64,000 nt of DNA from Rhodophyticola porphyridii (GTDB lineage: Bacteria > Pseudomonadota > Alphaproteobacteria > Rhodobacterales > Rhodobacteraceae). The stretch spans positions 1 through 64,000 of the forward strand of contig NZ_RCNT01000004.1 of NCBI RefSeq assembly GCF_003688285.1. The letters run 5' to 3'. Both the position numbers and the translations under genes were made by a program. Position 1 is the first letter of the stretch. Every line of letters begins with the position of its first letter. Under the pieces are notes generated by a model. It searched no databases. It saw only the letters and a program-made list of their open reading frames with translations, and was not told where the DNA came from. This document shows positions 44,807 through 53,220 of this stretch, one piece after another.

Positions 44807-46450
44807 TCAGTTGACCGCCCCGGTATCGGATTGCACAAAATAAGCGTTCAGCAGGATATCTCGCATCCTGTCCATCGGTATGGCCGTCGCGTCATCGGCG
44901 GGCCGCAGACCGGGATAGGGTGCGGCTTCGGTCAGCCGCGCGACCAGCGGTTCGGGTCCGATCACATGGATCGGAACATCGGGCCGTCCGTCCAGAGCAA
45001 TGAATTCCGCCGCCTGATGATCGCCGACGATAATCATCAATGGCGGCTCGGCCGCATGGCGTAGGGCATATTCCAGAACCGCGCGCAGGGAATAGTCGAC
45101 GGCCAGCCGGTACTGCGCCCGGACCCGCTCCCGATCCCGCCAGACGACCTCGGGCGGGTCGCCTGACGCCGCCACCGCGTTGAAGATCGTCCCGTCACCG
45201 ATATCTTCCCAGGGAACGATATCGGGCACCGGCACCCATGGCGCGTGGGAGGAGACCAGCGCCACCTGCGCAAAAAGCCGCCGGGTGTCATCGCCGCTGC
45301 GCAGCAGCCGGTCCAGCGCGGCCAGCGTGAACTGATCGGGCATCGTCACCCAGTTGAAAGGCAGGCCGCGATAGCCGAGATCGGCCGCGACCAGAACCGT
45401 CTCAAACCCCATCCGGTCCGCCTCTGGCCAGTCAAGCGTGATCTGCGGCATAACGGTCGCGGTCCGGAACCCGCTATTCGCGGCATGGTGAAACAAGCTC
45501 TCGCGCCCGCTGGAAAGTGCGGCGCCATAGCCGATCTGATTGTTGATCCACAGCCCGTTGGCGAAGGTCGCATGGGCCAGCCAGCTTTGCCCGCCGCGGG
45601 TGGGCGATGTCAGATAGCCCGAGCGCATGGCCAGCCCAAGCCTCGCGAGGCGGGATTCGTACCCGGCCAGTGTTTGCCGGTGCAATCCGGCATAAAACGG
45701 TGTGTCGAAACTCGTTCTTCCATAGCTTTCGATGAAGATGACAAGCACGTCCCGGTCGATCGCACCGAAAAGACCGGGGGCGTCGACGAACGGGTCGCGG
45801 GCGGCTTCGGCGCGAAAGCTGCGCAACTCGGATAACGTATTCTGCGCCATCTCGATCCGTTCCACGCCCACCCGCGCGGTGAAGGCGGTTCCTGGCGGAT
45901 CGAAGGGCAGCGTCCAGCGCCCCATGGTCTGTCCGATCTCGGCCGCCGCGATTACCGTGGACAGGGCCGCGGCTACGCCCGAGAGACCGGCGACAACCGG
46001 GCGCGCGTTCACCCGCGCCCAGACCCCCGTGGCCCACCAAATCAGCGCGGCCAGAAGCAGAAGAGACGCCACCGCTCCCAGAACTGCGGCAAGCGCCGCA
46101 GGCCAGCCGAACGTGCCCGTCAGAAGCCGCAGGAACGCATCAACAAGCGCCAGATCGGCCACCGGGTTGAAGCCCCGCGACAGCGCGCTGAAACTGATGA
46201 AATCTGCGGTCTTCAGAAGAACGATCAGGCAAAGGACAAGGGTCAGCACGGCCCGCAGCGGACCGGACATGCGGGTTTGCCCGAGGGCGATCAGCGCCAA
46301 CAGGATCGCAGGCAGTTCCAGCGGAAACACGGACAGCGCCCCCCAGCTCATCGCATCGGGGTGGTTCGGCTGGATCAGGACAAGATGCAGGACAAGCGCG
46401 GCAAGCAGCAGATGAAGGGTCCTGCGCAGACCGGAATGGAGGAGGGTCAT
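44807..46450 (-). CDS. Membrane-anchored sulfatase/LtaS-fold phosphotransferase or hydrolase
   Basis: A 547-residue protein with about four N-terminal membrane helices and a periplasmic alkaline-phosphatase-superfamily domain. DVLVIFIESYGRTSFDTPFY (about residue 220) supplies a metal ligand. YLTSPTRGGQSWLAHATFAN contains a candidate nucleophilic Thr, and LMIIVGDHQAAEFI provides the Asp-His metal ligands. Relatives transfer phosphoglycerol or phosphoethanolamine head groups, or hydrolyse sulfate/phosphate esters. ATG 46450 overlaps the CDP-alcohol phosphatidyltransferase stop (ATGA); the longer frame lies inside that gene. The head group transferred is unknown. Confidence 0.82.
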   Translation of the reverse strand: MTLLHSGLRRTLHLLLAALVLHLVLIQPNHPDAMSWGALSVFPLELPAILLALIALGQTRMSGPLRAVLTLVLCLIVLLKTADFISFSALSRGFNPVADLALVDAFLRLLTGTFGWPAALAAVLGAVASLLLLAALIWWATGVWARVNARPVVAGLSGVAAALSTVIAAAEIGQTMGRWTLPFDPPGTAFTARVGVERIEMAQNTLSELRSFRAEAARDPFVDAPGLFGAIDRDVLVIFIESYGRTSFDTPFYAGLHRQTLAGYESRLARLGLAMRSGYLTSPTRGGQSWLAHATFANGLWINNQIGYGAALSSGRESLFHHAANSGFRTATVMPQITLDWPEADRMGFETVLVAADLGYRGLPFNWVTMPDQFTLAALDRLLRSGDDTRRLFAQVALVSSHAPWVPVPDIVPWEDIGDGTIFNAVAASGDPPEVVWRDRERVRAQYRLAVDYSLRAVLEYALRHAAEPPLMIIVGDHQAAEFIALDGRPDVPIHVIGPEPLVARLTEAAPYPGLRPADDATAIPMDRMRDILLNAYFVQSDTGAVN

Positions 46451-47250
46451 GACCGTCGCGCCCGCCAGAGCCAGCGCAGATCGCGCCAGAACGACCATGC
46501 AACCGCCGCCGCGGCCCCCCAGACCATCAGGTCGGATACCGGCCTGTCGATGACCGGCATCAGCACCAGAAGCAACGCCCCGATCTGGAGCACGCAAACG
46601 ACCTTGCGGCTGAAGCGCGGGGGCAGATCGCCGCCCAGCCATGGCAGGGCGCCCTGCGCCGCGAGGAAGACGTAGCGCGGAAGGCCCAGAAGGATCACAT
46701 AGGCCCCGACACTGCCGCTCTGATAAGCCAGAAGCGCGAGAAGCAGCGCCAGAACCGAGTCGACCTCCATGTCAAAACGGGCCCCGAAGACCGACACATA
46801 GCCCTCGCGCCGGGCCAGCCAGCCATCGACGCCATCCAGCAAAAGGGCCAGCGACGCCAGTGCGAAGACGGCCCACGGATGGCCGCCTGACGTGATCAGC
46901 GCGGCCAGAAGCACCGAGACCAGCATCAATCGAAAAAGAGTCACCGTATTGCAGAGCCCGATCCCGGGATGCGGGTAGCTCGCACGCAGCGCCAGAACCG
47001 CCACCGCAAGCGCCAGACCGTAAAAACCCGCGCCGACAAGCACACCTGCCGGCAGGATGTCGCCGACCAGCACTGAACCCACCGCCATGACGCAGGGAAA
47101 TCCCACGATGCCCAGGGCCAGAAACTGTGCGGTCGGGCTCAGGTTCCTGATCGACGCCGCCAAACCGGGCCACCGGCTGTCCGCATGCGCCGCACCAGAG
47201 AGCTTATTCTGAAAAGCCATGTTTTGTTTGGGGACTATGCCCTTGCTCAC
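46447..47250 (-). CDS. CDP-alcohol phosphatidyltransferase family protein
   Basis: A 267-residue membrane enzyme that joins a CDP-alcohol (usually CDP-diacylglycerol) to an alcohol. The complete motif D-G-x2-A-R-x8-G-x3-D-x3-D is present as D142-G143, A146-R147, G156, D160 and D164, preceded by LLLDGVDG. About six hydrophobic helices surround it. It heads an operon with a sulfatase/LtaS-fold enzyme and a flippase-like protein, suggesting synthesis, modification and movement of an uncommon envelope lipid. A later start at 47220 (MAFQNKL) is possible. Confidence 0.87.
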   Translation of the reverse strand: MSKGIVPKQNMAFQNKLSGAAHADSRWPGLAASIRNLSPTAQFLALGIVGFPCVMAVGSVLVGDILPAGVLVGAGFYGLALAVAVLALRASYPHPGIGLCNTVTLFRLMLVSVLLAALITSGGHPWAVFALASLALLLDGVDGWLARREGYVSVFGARFDMEVDSVLALLLALLAYQSGSVGAYVILLGLPRYVFLAAQGALPWLGGDLPPRFSRKVVCVLQIGALLLVLMPVIDRPVSDLMVWGAAAAVAWSFWRDLRWLWRARRS

Positions 47251-47324
47251 TCTGGAATATTGGGATCAAGATGGCCCATGAAGGCGAATTGGCAATCGAT
47301 AAACCATAGCGAGGTCGCTCGAAA

Positions 47325-47873
47325 ATGACAATTCCGGCATCATCCTATCGGCCCCCTGCCCGATGGCTTCACTGGATCATGGCGCTTTTGGTCCTCCTCA
47401 CGATCCCGGCGGGGATGCTGATGGTGCAGGAGGGGATCAGCCGGCCGCTTCAGAACACGCTGTTCGTGTTCCACAAAAATGTGGGGGTTTTGCTGGGCCT
47501 TCTGGTCGTGATCCGGCTGCTTTACCGCTGGCGTACCCCCCCGCCGCCCGAACCTGCGCATCTGCCCGCCTGGCAGGCAAGGATCGCGGGGCTGACCCAT
47601 GCCCTGCTTTACGGGCTCTTGGTCATCATGCCGATTGCAGGATATGTCCGCGTGAAAGCGGGCGGATTTCCGATCGAGTCCCTTGATGCGATAGGCGTTC
47701 CTGCGCTTGTTCCGCGCTCCGATGCGCTGGCGGAGATTGCCAAATCCATACATTTCTATGGCGGTGTGGCCATCGCGATCCTCGTTGCGATGCATATCGG
47801 CGCAGCCCTGCATCACGGGATCATCAAGCGCGACGGCGTGTTTTCCCGCATGTGGCCGCGGACCGCCCGGTAA
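47325..47873 (+). CDS. Cytochrome b561-type membrane protein
   Basis: A 182-residue di-haem cytochrome b561 of four membrane helices. Candidate haem ligands are His in RWLHWIMALLVLL (about residue 16), FVFHKNVGVLLG (about 50), and HFYGGVAIAILVAMHIGAAL (two His, about 143 and 157). GLTHALLYGLL holds a further His. Such proteins pass electrons between quinone and superoxide or periplasmic acceptors. It is divergent from the CDP-alcohol phosphatidyltransferase gene and appears monocistronic. Confidence 0.88.
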   Translation: MTIPASSYRPPARWLHWIMALLVLLTIPAGMLMVQEGISRPLQNTLFVFHKNVGVLLGLLVVIRLLYRWRTPPPPEPAHLPAWQARIAGLTHALLYGLLVIMPIAGYVRVKAGGFPIESLDAIGVPALVPRSDALAEIAKSIHFYGGVAIAILVAMHIGAALHHGIIKRDGVFSRMWPRTAR

Positions 47874-47915
47874 GCCCCTGACGGGCCTGATCCCAAGCCT
47901 CCGAATGGACCGTGC

Positions 47916-48665
47916 CTAGGGTCCCAGTCTGACCCGCACCCAGAGCGGCCGGTGGTCCGAGGCCATCCGGATGCCGGGCCCATCCAGCACCCGCAGATCC
48001 TCCACCCGGCCCGGCCTATTGGTCAGAACGCGGTCAAGCGGCAGCCATGGCCTGCGGATCGGAAATGTGGCGCGCGCCGGGCCGTGAAACGCCTGCCCCA
48101 GTATCGGTTTCGACAGGGCAAAACCGCCCCATGGACGCCATTCGTTCAGATCGCCGCACAAGATGACGGGCCGGGTATCGTCCCCCCCGAGATGCTGGCC
48201 GATCCTTCGCATCTGAACGATCCGCAGCATCTGAGACAGCGACAGATGGGTGACAACGAAGCGCAGGCGGCGGCCGTCACGGGCCGCATCCACCATGACC
48301 GCCCCCCTTGGGCAGACCAGTCGCGGAAGATCGATCAGGCGCACGGATTCCACCAGGATATCCGGGTGCAGATAGACCACGACGCCCAGAAATCCGTGAC
48401 TGTCCGGTCCGGATCTGCTGGCCGGGTCATCCTGCACATGGCGCAGACCGGTGATCGCCTCGATCTCGGAGGTGTTCAGGACACCGTGATGGGGCGGCGC
48501 CTCTTCATCGGCTTCCTGAAGAAACAGCGCGTCGGTACCGGGATGCCAGACCTCGTTGCGCAGCACGTCGAGCGTGCGGTCCGGATCGACCCGGCCGTCA
48601 TTGCCCCGGCCACGATGGATGTTCCAGCTGATGCAGGCAAGCGTATCGGGCATCGGGGTCGCCAT
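47916..48665 (-). CDS. Endonuclease/exonuclease/phosphatase family protein
   Basis: A 249-residue Mg-dependent EEP-superfamily protein. The family motifs are in order: ACISWNIHRGRG (Asn ligand), FLQEADEE (catalytic Glu, about residue 47), VILCGDLNEWRPWG (Asp/Asn pair, about 175) and MASDHRPLWVRVRL (Asp-His at the end). Substrates in this family range from DNA to phospholipids and inositol phosphates. Proximity to the envelope-lipid operon allows a lipid phosphodiesterase role, but this is unproven. ATG 48665 fits the domain start; the longer frame has no homology. Confidence 0.85.
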   Translation of the reverse strand: MATPMPDTLACISWNIHRGRGNDGRVDPDRTLDVLRNEVWHPGTDALFLQEADEEAPPHHGVLNTSEIEAITGLRHVQDDPASRSGPDSHGFLGVVVYLHPDILVESVRLIDLPRLVCPRGAVMVDAARDGRRLRFVVTHLSLSQMLRIVQMRRIGQHLGGDDTRPVILCGDLNEWRPWGGFALSKPILGQAFHGPARATFPIRRPWLPLDRVLTNRPGRVEDLRVLDGPGIRMASDHRPLWVRVRLGP

Positions 48666-49082
48666 GGTCTCGCGCTCCGCATCAGGGGCCTCACCGCGTC
48701 TCATCGTTGGACAGAAAAAGCCCGCGATCTTCAAGCCGAAACGCGGATGGTCCCGCATCTTGCCCGGCAGGTGCGCGGGTCGAGTGGCAGGCTGCGATTC
48801 CCCCGGAAGGTGCATGCGCTTGCCGGGACCGACCCTGGCGCGCGATCTCTATGGCCATTGCGGAGGTGTTCTTGGCCGGGCGGGGCAAATGATCGCCACA
48901 GTATCACCGAACACCACCTCTTTTCCCAGATTTTCCCTGTATTGTCATGGAGCTGCATGCTGTGCTTCACATCTTGAAGTGGCACATATCCTGCCGACTG
49001 ATCTCAACCGGCACCCATCACTATTTTAATTGGGCTAAAAATTCCTTGACTAACGCCCTCTCGATCCACCACCGTTTTAGTC
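48666..49082. other. Intergenic promoter region between EEP and XRE-cupin genes
   Basis: These 417 bases separate divergent genes and contain no recognisable gene. The right-hand 90 bases are AT-rich, with a -35-like TTGACT (49046-49051) and two related inverted repeats, listed separately. Confidence 0.55.
49024..49040. promoter_or_regulatory. Upstream operator copy for the XRE-cupin regulator
   Basis: TTTTAA-ttggg-CTAAAA has one mismatch between its arms and the same half-sites and 5-bp spacing as the perfect repeat at 49074-49092. It ends 5 bp before the -35-like TTGACT. Two matching operators about 51 bp (roughly five helical turns) apart suggest cooperative binding. Confidence 0.5.
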
Positions 49083-49092
49083 ATGCTAAAAC
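49074..49092. promoter_or_regulatory. Perfect palindrome spanning the XRE-cupin start codon
   Basis: GTTTTAG-tcatg-CTAAAAC has 7-bp arms with the ATG start codon (49083) in the centre. A protein bound here would block initiation of transcription or elongation, and the mRNA hairpin would cover the start codon. The XRE-cupin protein encoded here is the likely binder. Confidence 0.6.
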
Positions 49093-49730
49093 TACAACCC
49101 TTCGAAGAAGCCCCCTCGAACCTCGGTCCGGCCCTCCGCGCCCGTCGCAAGGAACTCGGGATGACGATGCAGGCGGTGGCCGACGCCGCCGGATTGTCGG
49201 TCGGCTTCATCAGCCAGATCGAGCGCGGGCTGGCCGCGCCGTCGCTGTCCTCACTGGCAGGTCTTGCCGAAGTCCTGCAACGGCCGATCAGCGACTTTCT
49301 CGTCCAGCCCGGGGCAGACGGGAACACGACCCGCCAGAACCGGCGCGTGACCTATTCGGTAGACACGTCCGGCCCGTCCTACGAGCGTATCTCGACCAAG
49401 TTCAGCGGCTCTCAGCTGACCTCGGTGATCGTGCACGAACCGCCGGGCCGCCGCAGCGAACCGATCAGTCATCGCGGCGAAGAGATGTTTTTCGTGCTCG
49501 CCGGCGAAGTCACGGTGGAGATCGAGGGCCAGGCCGAGATTCTGGGCCCCGGGGATTCGATCCATTTCGACAGCAATCGCGTTCATTCCACCTGGAACCA
49601 TACCGATCGGACGGTCTCGCTGCTCTGGTGCGGGACGATGGACATGTTCGGCGACGCGCCCTCCCCCATTCACAAGAACGCTCCGGATAACGGGGCAGGC
49701 ATCCCCAACCCAACAGGAGATACCCCATGA
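49083..49730 (+). CDS. XRE-family regulator with cupin sensor domain
   Basis: A 215-residue regulator. The HTH_3 domain (about 15-70) reads LRARRKELGMTMQAVADAAG and VGFISQIERGLAAPSLSSLAGL. A cupin_2 domain (about 105-180) carries SHRGEEMFFVLAGEVTVEIEG. Regulators of this type sense small molecules derived from amines, amino acids or hydantoins. Its stop overlaps the binding-protein start (ATGA), so it is made with the operon it is likely to control. The palindrome across its own start codon suggests autoregulation of the whole unit. Confidence 0.9.
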   Translation: MLKLQPFEEAPSNLGPALRARRKELGMTMQAVADAAGLSVGFISQIERGLAAPSLSSLAGLAEVLQRPISDFLVQPGADGNTTRQNRRVTYSVDTSGPSYERISTKFSGSQLTSVIVHEPPGRRSEPISHRGEEMFFVLAGEVTVEIEGQAEILGPGDSIHFDSNRVHSTWNHTDRTVSLLWCGTMDMFGDAPSPIHKNAPDNGAGIPNPTGDTP

Positions 49731-51298
49731 CGACGAAACGGATGTTGCTGGCCGCGGCCCTTGCGGCGGCCACCTCACTCACCTCCCCCGCCTTTGCGCA
49801 AAGCGTGCTCAGGCTCGATGAGGTTGCGGTTGGCGAACTGGACCCGGCCAAGGCGTCAGACTATGCCGACTCGATCCTGATGTTCAATGTCTACGACACG
49901 CTGGTCCTGCCGCGGCAGGGCGGTCCCGGCCATGATCCGCATCTGGCCACGGCGTGGGAGGTGGATGGCTCCAGCTACACGTTCACCCTGCGCGACGATG
50001 TGACATTCCAGTCGGGCAACCCGCTTCGCGCCGCCGATGTGGTCTATTCGCTGGAGCGGATGCAGGCCATGGGTCAGGGCCTGTCCTATCTCTTCTCCGG
50101 TGTGACCGCCGAAGCGGTGAGCGAGCACAGCGTACGCTTCACGCTGGAAGAGCCCTATGCGCCCTTCGTGGCCTCGCTGGTGCGCCTGCCGATCGTCGAC
50201 CAGATGCTGGTGGAGGAAAATGCAACCGGGGACGACCCCTGGGCCGAGGCGTTCCTGTCCGCCAATGGCGCGGGCACCGGCGCTTACATGGTCTCCTCCC
50301 ACAATCCGCAGTCGGAAACCGTGATGGCGGTCAACGACGGATACTTCCTGCCTATCAACGATGCCGCGCCGGATCAGGTGCGCCTGCGCTATGGGCTGGA
50401 GGCCGCCACGGTCCGCACCCTTCTGGCCCAGGGCGAGCACGATATCGCGAGCCAGTGGCTCCCGCCCGAGGTGATCCGCGCCCTGGCCGCGGACGGCGCA
50501 CAGCTTCTCACCGAAAGCGGCACCGGCGCATTCTATGTCAAGCTCAACACGACCCGTCCGCCGCTCGATGACGTGAATTGCCGGCGCGCGCTCAGCCACG
50601 CGTTCGACTATGGCACCGCGATGCAGATGATCGCCATCACCGACGAGATCAGCCAGGGCAGCCCGGCAACCGGCGCGATCCCGGTGGGCATGTTCGGCGC
50701 AAACGGGCCCGAAATGTCGCTCTCCCGCGATATGGCGGCGGCAGAGGCCGCAATGGAGGCCTGCCCCTATGCGCCCGAAGACTGGAACCTTGAAATCACC
50801 TGGATCGCAGAAGTGCCGATCGAGGAGCGCTTCGCATTGCTCATGCAGGCGAATTTCGCGGAACTGGGCATTTCCTCCTCGATCGAGACACTGCCCTGGG
50901 CCTTGTTCACGGAACGGGTAAGCACCCCCGAAAACACTCCGCATATCAGCCAGATCTTCGTCAACGCGGTCACCGGCGATCCCGACACGCTGCTTTACGG
51001 CATGTACCATTCCTCCGTACCGGGAACATGGCAGTCGCCGGAGTATCTCGATGATGCGGCGGTCGATGCGGCATTGGAGGCCGGACGGGTCGGTGCAACC
51101 GATGCAGAGCGTGAGGCGGCTTACGGCCAGCTCAACGCCCGGCTGATGGAACTGGCGCCCACGATCTACGGCTTTGACCGGCAATCGGTCTTCGCCGCGT
51201 CGGATCGCGTGCGCGCCCCGGCGCTGAGCGATCCCGACATGGCCTTCGGCCTTGACGGCATGGGCTTCAGCTTCCGCCTGATGGAAATGGTCGAGTAA
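49727..51298 (+). CDS. ABC transporter substrate-binding protein, family 5
   Basis: A 523-residue periplasmic receptor with a Sec signal (MTTKRMLLAAALAAATSL, cleavage near PAFAQS). Family-5 elements include PHLATAWEVDGSSYTFTLRD, DVTFQSGNPLRAADVVYSLE and a C-terminal segment AAYGQLNARLMELAPTIYGF. It probably captures the compound processed by the hydantoinase-type enzymes encoded downstream. AGGAGATACCCC precedes ATG. A hairpin right after the stop separates it from the permease genes. Confidence 0.9.
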   Translation: MTTKRMLLAAALAAATSLTSPAFAQSVLRLDEVAVGELDPAKASDYADSILMFNVYDTLVLPRQGGPGHDPHLATAWEVDGSSYTFTLRDDVTFQSGNPLRAADVVYSLERMQAMGQGLSYLFSGVTAEAVSEHSVRFTLEEPYAPFVASLVRLPIVDQMLVEENATGDDPWAEAFLSANGAGTGAYMVSSHNPQSETVMAVNDGYFLPINDAAPDQVRLRYGLEAATVRTLLAQGEHDIASQWLPPEVIRALAADGAQLLTESGTGAFYVKLNTTRPPLDDVNCRRALSHAFDYGTAMQMIAITDEISQGSPATGAIPVGMFGANGPEMSLSRDMAAAEAAMEACPYAPEDWNLEITWIAEVPIEERFALLMQANFAELGISSSIETLPWALFTERVSTPENTPHISQIFVNAVTGDPDTLLYGMYHSSVPGTWQSPEYLDDAAVDAALEAGRVGATDAEREAAYGQLNARLMELAPTIYGFDRQSVFAASDRVRAPALSDPDMAFGLDGMGFSFRLMEMVE

Positions 51299-51317
51299 CC
51301 AGTTTCTCTCTCTCCCT

Positions 51318-51344
51318 GCCCGGGCTCCTTGATGGCGCCCGGGC
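51318..51344 (+). promoter_or_regulatory. Intercistronic GC-rich hairpin after the binding-protein gene
   Basis: GCCCGGGC (51318-51325) pairs with GCCCGGGC (51337-51344) over an 11-nt loop. The core and position are nearly the same as in the other Dpp-type operon (33962-33987). It probably protects the binding-protein mRNA and lowers permease expression. An alternative start codon at 51332 would lie in the loop, which favours the downstream start at 51362. Confidence 0.55.
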
Positions 51345-51361
51345 GTATCCGGATCCTGCCC

Positions 51362-52390
51362 ATGCTCCCCGTCCTGCGCATTCTTCTGCGGCGGCTTGGC
51401 ATCTCTGCCGTCGTGCTTGTCGGCGTCTCGATGCTGATCTTCGCCATCGCCCGCGTCATTCCCGGCGACCCGGCGCGCATCGCCCTGGGGCCAAGCGCCT
51501 CTGCCGAACAGGTGACCGCGCTCCGCGCCGAGATGCATCTCGATGAGCCGCTGGTGGCGCAATACGGCCATTTCGTCTCCGACGTACTGCGCGGCGATCT
51601 GGGACAATCGCTCTACACCAACCGCCCCGTCACCCGTGACATCGCAGAATTCCTGCCCGCCACGCTGGAACTGGTGATCTTTGCCGGCATCCTGATGGTG
51701 GCGCTCGGCCTGCCGCTCGGCATACTCGCCGCACGTCATCGGGGCCGCTGGCCCGATCATCTGATCCGTGTTCTGACGCTTCTGACGGTGTCTGCGCCAA
51801 GCTTTGTCTGGGCAGTGATCCTGATGCTGCTTTTCGCCTTCTACCTGCCGCTGTTTCCGGTGGCGGGGCGGATCTCCGATATCTACGAGATCGAGCGGAT
51901 CACCGGCTTTCTGACTGTCGATACGCTGCTGGCGGGCAACTTCGCCGCCTTCGCCGATGCGCTGCATCATCTGGTCCTGCCCGCGGTGGCGCTTGCGCTT
52001 TCAGGGATCGGACAGGCCGCGCGGCTGACCCGCGCCAACATGGTCGAAACCTATCAGAAACCATATATCGAGATGGCGCAGGCTTACGGTTTCTTTCCGT
52101 CCCGGATCGCGCGCAGCTATGCGTTCAAACCCTCGCTGATCCCCTCCCTGACCATCATCGGGCTCGACTTCGCGGCAATGCTGGGCAACGCCTTTCTGGT
52201 GGAGGCGGTCTTCGCCTGGCCGGGGCTGAGCCGGTATGGCGTGAACGTGATCCTCAGAAAGGATCTCAACGCGATCATGGGAACCGTGTTGATCATCGCG
52301 CTGACATTCCTGATCGTGAATATCATCGTGGATCTGCTGATCGCCTTCCTGAACCCGCGCATCCGCCACTCGACAAGGGCCGCGTCATGA
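51362..52390 (+). CDS. Dipeptide-type ABC transporter permease (DppB family)
   Basis: A 342-residue permease. It starts MLPVLRILLRRLGISAVVLV with the first helix. IARVIPGDPARIALGP and LDEPLVAQYGHFVSDVLRGDLG are DppB-like blocks, and the EAA loop is EMAQAYGFFPSRIARSYAFK (about residue 240). ATG 51362 is preferred; ATG 51332 lies in the hairpin loop and would add a basic leader. Its stop overlaps the DppC-like start (ATGA). Confidence 0.9.
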   Translation: MLPVLRILLRRLGISAVVLVGVSMLIFAIARVIPGDPARIALGPSASAEQVTALRAEMHLDEPLVAQYGHFVSDVLRGDLGQSLYTNRPVTRDIAEFLPATLELVIFAGILMVALGLPLGILAARHRGRWPDHLIRVLTLLTVSAPSFVWAVILMLLFAFYLPLFPVAGRISDIYEIERITGFLTVDTLLAGNFAAFADALHHLVLPAVALALSGIGQAARLTRANMVETYQKPYIEMAQAYGFFPSRIARSYAFKPSLIPSLTIIGLDFAAMLGNAFLVEAVFAWPGLSRYGVNVILRKDLNAIMGTVLIIALTFLIVNIIVDLLIAFLNPRIRHSTRAAS

Positions 52391-53220
52391 TCCGGAGCCT
52401 GCGCATCATCGCGGCCAATCCGCTCTCTCTGACCGGGCTGATCCTCGTGCTCCTCGTGGTGCTTGCGGCAGCCCTCGCCCCGTGGATCGCGCCATTTCCG
52501 ACCCATAACGGCGCGATTGTGGATTTCGCCTACGCCAATCAAGCCCCGAACGCGCGAAACTGGATGGGCACCGATCTGGTGGGCCGCGATATCTTCAGCC
52601 GCATCCTCTACGCCTATCAGATCAGTCTGCTGCTCGGTGTCGTGGTACTGGCCATCGCAACCCCGATCGGCACCGTCGTGGGTCTGCTGGCGGGCTATCT
52701 CGGCGGTTGGGCCGAAGCGGTGCTGATGCGGATCGTCGATATCTTTTTGTCGATCCCGCCGCTGGTGCTGGCCATCGCGGTGATGGGAGTGCTGGAGCCG
52801 ACGCTGACCAACGCCATGATCGCCGTCACCGCCATGTGGTGGCCGTGGTACGCGCGGCTGGTCTACTCCATCGCCCGCTCGGAACGGGAGGAAGGCTATG
52901 TTCTGGCCGCCGAGGTGATCGGCGCGCCCACGGCCCATATCACCTTTCGGGAGATCCTGCCCAATTGCCTGCCTGCGATCATCACCAAGATGACGCTCGA
53001 CATGGGGTTCGTGATCATCATCGCCTCCTCGCTTTCCTTTCTCGGTCTCGGCGTGCAGCCGCCCACGCCCGATCTGGGCTCGATGGTGGCGGAAGGCGCG
53101 CGCTATCTGCCCGACAGCTGGTGGCTGACGGTCTTTCCAGGCCTTGCCATCCTGCTCGCCGTCTTCGGCTTCAACCTGCTCGGCGACGGCTTGCGCGACG
53201 TTCTGGGGGTCGACGAATGA
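52387..53220 (+). CDS. Dipeptide-type ABC transporter permease (DppC family)
   Basis: A 277-residue permease. NWMGTDLVGRDIFSRILYAY is the DppC hallmark (about residue 58). The EAA loop is VLAAEVIGAPTAHITFREIL (about 178), and LSFLGLGVQPPTPDLGSMV is typical of the C-terminal region. Five to six helices are visible. Overlaps of 4 bp on both sides place it in the coupled importer. Confidence 0.91.
   Translation: MIRSLRIIAANPLSLTGLILVLLVVLAAALAPWIAPFPTHNGAIVDFAYANQAPNARNWMGTDLVGRDIFSRILYAYQISLLLGVVVLAIATPIGTVVGLLAGYLGGWAEAVLMRIVDIFLSIPPLVLAIAVMGVLEPTLTNAMIAVTAMWWPWYARLVYSIARSEREEGYVLAAEVIGAPTAHITFREILPNCLPAIITKMTLDMGFVIIIASSLSFLGLGVQPPTPDLGSMVAEGARYLPDSWWLTVFPGLAILLAVFGFNLLGDGLRDVLGVDE

Noticed and set aside
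51332..51361. Upstream start for the DppB-like permease
   Set aside because: The ATG lies in the loop of a strong hairpin and has no good ribosome-binding site.
49856..51970. 704-codon minus-strand open frame
   Set aside because: It is opposite the binding-protein and permease genes, has no recognisable domain, and is rich in His, Arg, Gln and Asp typical of antisense frames.
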